Source: Aurantiochytrium sp. KH105 (lineage: Eukaryota > Sar > Bigyra > Thraustochytrida > Thraustochytriidae). Taken from it: 64,000 nt of DNA. A model generated the notes under the pieces. That model saw only the letters and a list, made by a program, of their open reading frames with translations. It did not search any database and was not told the DNA's origin. The DNA lies in the NCBI GenBank assembly GCA_003116975.1, contig BGKB01000169.1:62001-126000 (forward strand), read 5' to 3'. A program made the translations under genes and the position numbers. Positions 51,060 to 59,300 of the stretch are shown piece by piece; positions within the stretch are counted from its first letter, which is position 1, and the number at the start of each line of letters is the position of its first letter.

Positions 51060-54026
51060 TTAGCTTGTCGCTCGCTTGCGTGCCGCGTACCTGTCAAGAC
51101 GCAAAATGCGCTCCCCGATCCCAGAGAGATGCTGACGCACCTCCTCCGAGTAGTTTCGCGCAAGCTTTCTCGAACTCGGTGGCGGCCCTTCGTCTGGCAT
51201 CAAGGATGACAGCGGCTTGCACTTGGCACGATCCACATCCGATGGCACCCGTGACAGGAACTCAAGCCAACGAGACCGCGAGATGGTGTATTGGTCGCGT
51301 TGCAAGTACTTGGTCACCCACGTGTCTGCGACTGCGCCATAACCCGCAAGCATGAGACAAATGTTCCACGGAAGAAGCAAAAGCGCAATGGTGGCTCCCA
51401 GCAAAAGGAGAAAGACAATCATGGACAGCGTCGGAACCGTCCAGTTGGCCAAGTTCTGTGTCCGCTCAGTAGAAGACGCAACAAACTCCAGCTGGTCTTG
51501 GAACTGCTTGCCCAATCGACTTAGCATGCGCAGCTGCTCGAGAAATGGACGATTCAGCACGTCTCCATCCTGCAAGAGCATAAGTTTTGGAGCATGCGTG
51601 GCAATGAGCTCGCGGACGGCGTCTCCGATGAAGGAGTCCTTGGCCATCGCAACCAAGTAAGAGTTCTTCGCCACCGACAGTCCAAATTTGAGCCACCCAA
51701 AGACTTGACGCTGGCCCCACGCCGTCAGTGACGAGGGCGCAGCCACCAAACTCTTCGCTGCCTTTTTCCGAACCTTCTTCTCCTCTGCGTCCTGGTCGAC
51801 GACGGCTTGTGCCGGGGGCCGCTGTCTCTGCGGTCTCTGCGGTTCCGGCGCATCGTGTTCTTCGGAGCTGCCCTCGAACAATGGATATCCAATCTGAAGG
51901 TCGTCCTCATCGGAATCAAACTCATCGTCGCTGTATTCCGCCTCGGGAATTGACGCCATGCTCATGGAAGATATTTGTTCTAGACGACCCAGCGGCGGCT
52001 GCGAAGGCATGCTCCGAAGAGGCCGCGGCGAGCGCCCCATCGATGGCGACAGCGATGACGAAGACGACGACAAGGACAGAGACCCAGAAGAGGGGGACGA
52101 GGGAAAATGAGACTTTTCCGCTGCCCTCTCGGCTGCCTCTGCACGGAAATACGCCTTTCGAGAAGACAGTGATCCATCCGGGTCGTCTTCTGCCGACGCG
52201 GACGTGCGCAGCGCTTCATTTGCGTCAAAGTTCTCCTCAAGGCCAAAGGTGTCCATCGTCTGTTGGATGACGGCCTCGGTGTCCTCGTCGTTAAAGCGCG
52301 TCTCTAGCAGACCATCATCGCGAAGGTAGACCGCATTACCCTGAAAATTGTAAAAGTAATTGTACGCGAAAACGCCCATGAGTCCAAGCGGCGCCATAAA
52401 TGGCCTGAAAAAAAGGCAAAACAGAGTCCATGCCAGGAGACCCCCCAGCGTTGGTAACGCGCCATACTCCCAGGTCAACACTCCATACGCGGTAATGTAT
52501 GTTTGCAAGGCGACAACAGCGACGGGCATGAGTCGATTCATCGAATTCTTGAGGTGCGTCACGGAAAACGCTGGAAGACTCTCCATGTGGTTGATTTCCC
52601 GATTATGTCGCAGCGCGAGACATGCAGAGATCATGCTGTACTCGAACCTCATGCCCACGAGGACTTCGCCTTGCGCCCTCCGCGTAAGGTCCATCGATTT
52701 GAGTGGCATCCACACGGGATCGCTCGAGCGAATGTTTTGCAAGGGGATCCGCACTGCTCCCAGGGGTTCAGGCTGGCTATCAGGGTCATAATCGTACACG
52801 GAAAGATCGAGGCACGCAAAGGCGTCGTGCACGGGCACTTCCATGAGCCTATCCCAAACCGGGTTCAGCGTCTTGGGCTCGACTGGCGTGCGAAGTCGCG
52901 CATTGCCCAGACTGATCTCGCAAAAAGGATCACTGCGCCCATTGCGGTCCGAGGCCATGAGGCCGCGCGCACGGATCACGTGTACACGCAATGATCCGAC
53001 TGCGCGTGCACGCTGCTCGCGCGTCAGCACGAGATCCTCGTCAGAATCCATGATCGTTACTAAAACGTGTAACGAGCCCGCTGGCAAACCATCGAGTTCC
53101 ACATTAACCCAGGCCTCGTTGACCACATTGTCTTGCATCAAAGATAAATCTAGCTCCGCGTGGCCCATTTCTTCATCGCGCGAAAGAATGTCGCGGTCCC
53201 ACACCTCGAGCTTGAGGCGAAGATTTCGTCGTAAACGTTCCGCAAAGTTGAATTCGAAGCGCTCGCGCCACTTGGGATGCAACGAGCGAGCCACAACCCG
53301 GCTTTGCTGAGTGATGCCCGCCAGCTCGAGACACACATAAGCGTCAGAGTACCCGTTGTCGTCGCGCGCCACGAGGTTTTGTCCCTTGACGAGCTCCACA
53401 ACAGCGATGCGCTGACGTCGGTTTGATGCGACCCAGTCTTGGCTTCGTGCAAGGCCGTCCATCTCCTTGGCGGGGCGTAGGCCTCTGCGGACTTGCAGCT
53501 TGACCTTGCCCGCGCTCCGGCCGGCGAGCCCGTTCTTGGCAGCACTTCCGGTCGTGGGTCTCTTCAGTTCCACGGTCAGTTCCACAGGACCTCTCGAGGC
53601 ATCGAGCCAGGAGATGTCGACCTCACCACGGCCCAGACATTCGCTGCTCAGCATATCCATGTCGCGCACCTCGACCTCGAGAGGCATTGCCGTGTGCGGG
53701 GGCGCCGCCAAGAAGTGCTCCTCGTCCCAGACCGGGTCCAGCGTTTTCCACCGGATCTTGCTCTTGCGTTCCGAGAGCCTGCCTACGCGTAGCACCACGT
53801 ACGGGTCGCTCAGGCCGTTGCTGTCCGCCGCGGGCAGCCCCTCCGCGCTGCGCAGGAGCACCTCCACGCCGGCCACGAGCTGCTTCTTCGCAGGCGGTGG
53901 CGAGGCACAGCCGCCGTCGGCGGCGCCATCTCCGCCGCCATCTCCGCCGCCATCGGGACCGCACCTCCCGCGTCGCGTCAGGCCGCCGCGCCCGGCTGCG
54001 TTTCCCGCGTCCGCGCCGCCGCCCAT
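51060..54026 (-). CDS. Multi-C2-domain transmembrane protein (MCTP-like)
   Basis: 988 residues. A Gly-rich N-terminus (1-40) is followed by three C2 domains at about 52-155, 204-312 and 343-450. Each has the loop-1 pattern Asp-x-Asn-Gly-x-Ser-Asp with aromatic (ADSNGLSDPYVVL, RDDNGYSDAYVCL, SDRNGRSDPFCEI) and later Asp-rich loops (RDMD, WDRD, YDYD), so Ca2+ binding is likely. Hydrophobic segments at about 498-560 (two helices) and 870-915 (TLSMIVFLLLLGATIALLLL and the next helix) anchor it to a membrane. The stretch between is acidic and disordered. The architecture resembles MCTPs and ferlin/synaptotagmin relatives that act at ER-plasma membrane contacts or in Ca2+-triggered trafficking. The exact subfamily is uncertain. 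Confidence 0.87.
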   Translation of the reverse strand: MGGGADAGNAAGRGGLTRRGRCGPDGGGDGGGDGAADGGCASPPPAKKQLVAGVEVLLRSAEGLPAADSNGLSDPYVVLRVGRLSERKSKIRWKTLDPVWDEEHFLAAPPHTAMPLEVEVRDMDMLSSECLGRGEVDISWLDASRGPVELTVELKRPTTGSAAKNGLAGRSAGKVKLQVRRGLRPAKEMDGLARSQDWVASNRRQRIAVVELVKGQNLVARDDNGYSDAYVCLELAGITQQSRVVARSLHPKWRERFEFNFAERLRRNLRLKLEVWDRDILSRDEEMGHAELDLSLMQDNVVNEAWVNVELDGLPAGSLHVLVTIMDSDEDLVLTREQRARAVGSLRVHVIRARGLMASDRNGRSDPFCEISLGNARLRTPVEPKTLNPVWDRLMEVPVHDAFACLDLSVYDYDPDSQPEPLGAVRIPLQNIRSSDPVWMPLKSMDLTRRAQGEVLVGMRFEYSMISACLALRHNREINHMESLPAFSVTHLKNSMNRLMPVAVVALQTYITAYGVLTWEYGALPTLGGLLAWTLFCLFFRPFMAPLGLMGVFAYNYFYNFQGNAVYLRDDGLLETRFNDEDTEAVIQQTMDTFGLEENFDANEALRTSASAEDDPDGSLSSRKAYFRAEAAERAAEKSHFPSSPSSGSLSLSSSSSSLSPSMGRSPRPLRSMPSQPPLGRLEQISSMSMASIPEAEYSDDEFDSDEDDLQIGYPLFEGSSEEHDAPEPQRPQRQRPPAQAVVDQDAEEKKVRKKAAKSLVAAPSSLTAWGQRQVFGWLKFGLSVAKNSYLVAMAKDSFIGDAVRELIATHAPKLMLLQDGDVLNRPFLEQLRMLSRLGKQFQDQLEFVASSTERTQNLANWTVPTLSMIVFLLLLGATIALLLLPWNICLMLAGYGAVADTWVTKYLQRDQYTISRSRWLEFLSRVPSDVDRAKCKPLSSLMPDEGPPPSSRKLARNYSEEVRQHLSGIGERILRLDRYAARKRATS

Positions 54027-54662
54027 CGTCTGCGCTGCGCCGCCGCTCCCGACGCGACGGACTCCGCGCGGCTCTTGGCGCCCGGCTCTTGTCGCTCTGC
54101 TCCTGCTCCGCCCCGCCTTCTTCCGCCGGGCCGAATCCCGGGAGAGGATGCGCCACAGCTATACACAGTGGCGCACCGCACTTGTGGGGCGCCAAGCACG
54201 GGGAACGGCTGCGGATCCGGGACGGAACCGTCGTCGCGGGGCCAGCAGCGGCGATCGCCTGGGAGAGGCCGACCGCTGCGCGCGGCGAGGAGCGAGGGGG
54301 AGGAGGACGAGGACGGCGAGGAGGACGAGGACGAGGACGGGGAAAAGGGACTCAGCGGAAAAGGATAAAGGAAGGGGAGTGGATACAGAAGCAAGGAAGA
54401 AAGAAAGCGATTGCGCGATCTCGTGAACGAGAAAACGGGCGCGCCGAGCGAGCGAGAGGGCGAGCGAGCAGCCAGGGCCGACGCTGAAGAGACGGTGGCT
54501 TCGCCGCCCGGCAGGACGAGCAAGACCTGGGCAAATCAGATTGGCGAGATCGCGTGCATGTGAAACTGCAGCCGATAGTTTCACATCGAGCAACTCGTTT
54601 TTCTTTCTCGCTGCACTCAACCGTGGCGCCATCAAAGCAAAGTGGGATAAAGGGCCAAGAAC
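54027..54662. promoter_or_regulatory. Divergent upstream region with a GGA/GAC-rich tract
   Basis: 636 bp between divergent starts. It contains a purine-rich GAGGAC-type tract at about 54290-54350. Confidence 0.4.
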
Positions 54663-56090
54663 ATGGTAAAAACAGACACAGCACCTCCTGCCCGATCGGC
54701 TTTAGGCATAACCAAAATGCTGGTTCTTCGCGCATTTGTAATTGTGGCCATCGCGACTGCAGTCGCCGTCTACCGAGGAGAAACGAATTATCTCGAGACG
54801 AAAATCATGCGCCCGCTCACAAGCATCCTCGAGCCCTTTGTCGGTGGCCTTGTTGCGCCAAATGACAAAAAAGACACAATCGACTCCAAGAGAGACGGCG
54901 ACATCACCAAGACCGAAGCTTCCGAGACTTCTCAAGAGCCGAGGAAAAGCAGAAATATTGAAGTTCGCTTCGTCAATCAGTGGCACGCTCCCACAAGCCT
55001 CTTTTGGGAACGCTCCGAGGACGACTGGATTCAAGTTGCGCCATCAATTGTTGACGAGATTGGTCTTGGCACTTTTGTGGGCCATCGTTTTATGTTTACC
55101 CGGGAGGGAACACGCGATCAAATTGGCGACGAGGTCGAAATAGTTGCCGATCAACTTGTGTACACCCTTCCCAAAAATGCCAAGCCTAGATCCGAAATTG
55201 ACGGCCCTTGCACAGATCGTTATCCACGAAGGTGCGCCTCCCTGGCTGCTCACGGCGAGTGCGACGAAAATCCTGGTTGGATGATCGTCAATTGCCCGTC
55301 GAGTTGCGAGGCGTGCGAATTACTCGACCCAGCGAAGCGCTGCGATCCCGCTCGTCTTAATATTTCTCTCGAGCACATTTGGGCTCCTGGTGACCTGGAC
55401 AAGACCTTTGAGCGGATCATGCGCGATTTTGTTCACCTCAAACCCCGGGCATTGAGCAAGCCGCCCGATGGTCCATGGCTCATCGTTTTCGATGACTTCA
55501 TTTCCGACGCCGAGTCGGAAGCGCTCACGCGTTGGGGCCACACGCTCGGATTCGAGAGGAGCACCGATAGTGGGGTCAAAAATGAGCGCGGAGAGCAAAC
55601 GAAAAAGGTCTCTCAGGGACGCACGTCTTCTAACGCGTGGTGCAGACGCGACTGCGAAGAAGATCCGCTTGTTGATTCCGTGTATGCGCGCATTGAGGAG
55701 GTCACTCAAATCCCTCGCGATCATTACGAGTCCTTTCAATTACTCAAGTATGATGTTGGGCAGTATTACCACACGCATCATGACATGTCTCCACGGACGC
55801 GAAACGATGCTGCGGGGCCGCGCATTTTGACCTTTTTCCTCTACGTTTCTGACGTCCAAGAAGGTGGTGAAACGGACTTTCCTCGCATTGACTTGCGTGT
55901 TGCGCCTCGCAAAGGTTCTGCAGTGCTTTGGCCCTCGGTTTTGGACCGTGATCCATGGCTTCAGGACCCACTTACTCACCACGCGGCACTCCCGGTCAAG
56001 AAGGGCGTAAAGTATGGCGCGAACGCATGGATTCATGCCCGCAACTTTGTTATTCCAAACAAGTATGCTTGCACGGGGAGCGTAGCTTAA
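54663..56090 (+). CDS. VHL-beta-like / ShKT / prolyl 4-hydroxylase (2OG-Fe(II)) membrane protein
   Basis: 475 residues. A signal anchor at 18-37 suggests a type II ER or Golgi protein. Residues 98-170 (EVRFVNQWHAP, LFWE, GTFVGHRFMF) look like the pVHL beta domain. A ShKT domain follows at 182-218 with six Cys (GPCTDRYPRRCASLA...CEAC). The catalytic P4Hc domain covers 270-465: 'YDVGQYYHTHHD' with iron ligands H372 and D374, distal His440 in THHAALPV and the 2-oxoglutarate Lys450. All catalytic residues are therefore present. The enzyme should hydroxylate proline in secretory proteins, using O2 and 2-oxoglutarate. Cys in 'WCRRDCEEDP' is typical of the algal/plant type. ShKT here is a small disulfide module, not evidence of a toxin. 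Confidence 0.88.
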   Translation: MVKTDTAPPARSALGITKMLVLRAFVIVAIATAVAVYRGETNYLETKIMRPLTSILEPFVGGLVAPNDKKDTIDSKRDGDITKTEASETSQEPRKSRNIEVRFVNQWHAPTSLFWERSEDDWIQVAPSIVDEIGLGTFVGHRFMFTREGTRDQIGDEVEIVADQLVYTLPKNAKPRSEIDGPCTDRYPRRCASLAAHGECDENPGWMIVNCPSSCEACELLDPAKRCDPARLNISLEHIWAPGDLDKTFERIMRDFVHLKPRALSKPPDGPWLIVFDDFISDAESEALTRWGHTLGFERSTDSGVKNERGEQTKKVSQGRTSSNAWCRRDCEEDPLVDSVYARIEEVTQIPRDHYESFQLLKYDVGQYYHTHHDMSPRTRNDAAGPRILTFFLYVSDVQEGGETDFPRIDLRVAPRKGSAVLWPSVLDRDPWLQDPLTHHAALPVKKGVKYGANAWIHARNFVIPNKYACTGSVA

Positions 56091-56386
56091 TGGGGGGAGG
56101 GGGGGGGAGTCACTATTGTTATACACGAGTCAATGTTTGTATCGGACGCGCAGACAGTTGTCGGTCGTTCTTTTGTAAGAGAGGGAAGTAAGAGGTCGCT
56201 GGACGGAGTTCAACGAATGGAAGTGAAGATCGATGGAGGACTCTCGACTTCTTATTTTAAACGTGGTCACCACTTGAAAATGGCCACAAGCCATTGACAT
56301 TAACTGCTTGCCGAATAAATGCGTGTAAAAGTCCTCATTCCAATTTCCCTTTTATTCTCAGATTTCTATTCTTCTCTTGTCATCTT

Positions 56387-59300
56387 TCAAGGATACAGGG
56401 GCGAAAAGAAATTGCGAAAGGCCAACGCACGCATGTTCGGCGGGAAGTCGCGTTTATCAACGAAACTCGCTAGCGTTGGATCAACATGTTCCAAATTGCG
56501 CAGGACTTTGGTCAGAGCTCGCTCCAATTCGAGCTCTGCGTCCGCAGCAGCCCTGTTCACGCGCTGGCGCTGGCCCATGCGCGAAAGGGCTGCAAGTTCA
56601 ATGTACACGGAGTTGGCAAAGAGCTCCCAGCCAACCCGACAGACGACGCCATCCTTGTCCACGTAGCCGTCACCCTCGCGCTCCCCACGCGACGCCATGC
56701 GCGCGGACAAATACAGCCGTACGGCACGTAGCAACTCCCAATTATCAAGGTACACCAACATTTTGCGCACCACGCTAAAAGGTGTACTCTCCGAGGTCAC
56801 GTAAAAGGTCTCGGCCGGAGGCGTCGCCTGAATTTCTGGGTCCTGCAACTTTTCTGCCATGGCACGATTACCCCAAAGCGAGTTCCCAGTGATGGGCTCC
56901 GCAGCGGCAAGGTGTTTCACCATGTATACGTTGGGATTCACTTGATCAGCTACACTCGACGCGGCAAAGGTCTGCAAACGTCGCGGATTCCCAGCTCCGC
57001 TCGTGTTGGGACCACCAGCGTCTGAGATTGTCGATGCACTCATGTGGGTGCTAAGCACGCCGCGCTCAAAGAGCATGCTGCCCCTCCGCGAGACTCCTCT
57101 GCCTTGCACCACGTCCGAGTCCGCGCATGGAGGTGCGAATGGATCGTTGCGACGGCTGGACTGGAAATCCGGAGGCAGCACCCATGAACCCCCAGCCGCT
57201 GCAATGAGACGACGAACGAGACGCGCATCCCGCACGGGAAATCTCTGCCAGGTGCACGAGACGACTGTGCGAACCTGGCTCGATAAAACCTTCCACATGG
57301 TTGCATCGTACTGTTCGTCCGAAAACAGCACGGGCGCGTTGACGCGCTTGGCATACCACAAAATGTTGTAGTAGAGCGCAGGATTGGTGCGTCGAAGCTC
57401 GCTTCGCGAGAGTCCCAGAGTGCGTCGCTCGGCCAGCGCATCTACCATGTACTCTGCTTGACGGCGTAACACGATGGGGCTCATGTACTCGCACTGCCCG
57501 TGATGCTTTTGAACAATCTCTGTCGCGGTTACCTTGAGCACGCGATATTCGATGCGTGGGACAATCACAAAGTTGCAATACGCGCAGGATTGCACGAGCT
57601 GATCAACGTCTACTTCCCAGCCCTGCATAATGTGCTCATCGAGGAGTCGCGCCTTGCAATTCGGGCAGCGCGTGCCCGTCCAAAGGGCAATAAAGTTCAC
57701 AGCAGGGGGTTGATTCGACGCGACGTCTGCTTCACTCTGGGAATTGAACAAGCGGCTGTCCTGGCCCCGCAGAGTCTTTGCTGTGAGTGATGAAGTGTTG
57801 GGCCGAAGGATGGCTAGATACGCCCAAAGAAAACTGACGAGGCGTTTCCAAATCGTAGAGCTGCGTCGCGTGCGAGACTGCTGTTTGCCACGCAGAGCAA
57901 GTGCCATGGTAAAGTATCCGTACGTTACGGCGTTCGGCCTGCACCCGTGCTCGACGAGGCTGTGGAAGGCATTGTTTGCATCGTGCGCAAACACTGGACC
58001 GCTCAAGGCACAACCAGCAAGAACCGCTCGCGTGGCCGCCTCATCGAGCACATGGCCGTGTCGTCGTCCAAGCGCCGTGAGCGAGCCGAGGATGAGAGAC
58101 ATGGCGAAACGAGGACGCGCATAGCGCGAGCTTAGCAGAACTGGCGCCAAGGCCATGATTGCACCGAGGGTCTCGACATAGCAGGCGCGTGCGCGAGGCA
58201 TACCTGTGGTTGGCTCCGAAAAAGCAAATTGTTGCTCGAGATTCGATCGGTTGAGCTCCTCGCTGAGACGGCAACCCGCGCGCACCGTGCGGCCCGAGGC
58301 GGACTCGTCGCTTTGACGCCGCATGCGGTCGCTACGGAGTGTCGGCTGGGTGGCTAGAACGCGAGCATCACGACTTGCATTGGTCTCGGAGGCGGCACGG
58401 AGGATCGGATCGCCGGGTCCATCAATGTCGCCAATGTCATCATCATCTTCGTCTTCGTCTCCCAAAGACTGAGCACGTTCGTTGGATGACTCCGAGTCCG
58501 CGTCAGACCCAAAACTACCCTCGTCATCGTCGTCCGCGGGTGGACGAGTGCCTGGGCCATTCTTCCTAGGGTCTGCGTCGCTGCTGCTACTGCTACGCTT
58601 TTGAGCATCACGCGTGAAGCTGCCATCGGCGGGATGGTGCCGGTCGGTCGGCTGAGGAGTCTCAGCGTCCCAAATGTTTTCATCGAGGCCACGGCGCGAG
58701 CCCAGCGAGACCCCGTCAAGGACAGTACTCCGAACAAGCTCAAATGTTCCCGTAGGGCCTTGGGGTGACGAGAACGCACGTGAGCGCGTTGCGTCGGAAT
58801 TCGCTACAGAGTTTACCTTGGCGGTTCGTGCGGCGTTGCGCGCTGCAGCGAGGGCGAGCGAAGAGCGTTGAGACCCCCGACGACGCTCGCTGCCGCCGCT
58901 TCCGCGCGAGGACTTGAGAGAAAGATGCGCCATGAGTAAAACGTCCTCGAACTGGCTTGGAAAGTGATCGTAGACGTAGAGCGGCTTCCATGGGTTTTCC
59001 TGGTTCCAGTTGTGGTAGTTCAATTTAAAGTTGCGACTCTGCTCCTCGCAAAGCGCGCTGAAGTCCTCCTCACCGCCGCCGCCGTCCATGACTTTGGCAT
59101 CTTCGTCAAATGCGGAAACAGGACGTCCTGTCGTTTCTTCGAGCACACGAAGAATCAAGAGATCGTCGTCGGCGCTCTGCCTCGTGTCGCGTGCACCCCT
59201 TGCGGAGGAAGGCGATGCCGGTGAGTTCGTGCCTGATCTGTTTGCCGGGTTGCCTGGGAACGAGGCAAAAGCTGACATGCCAGCGCTAGACTTGGTGAGG

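Noticed and set aside
55206..55316. ShKT domain considered as evidence of a toxin gene
   Set aside because: ShKT modules are common appendages of plant and algal prolyl 4-hydroxylases; the rest of the protein is an enzyme.
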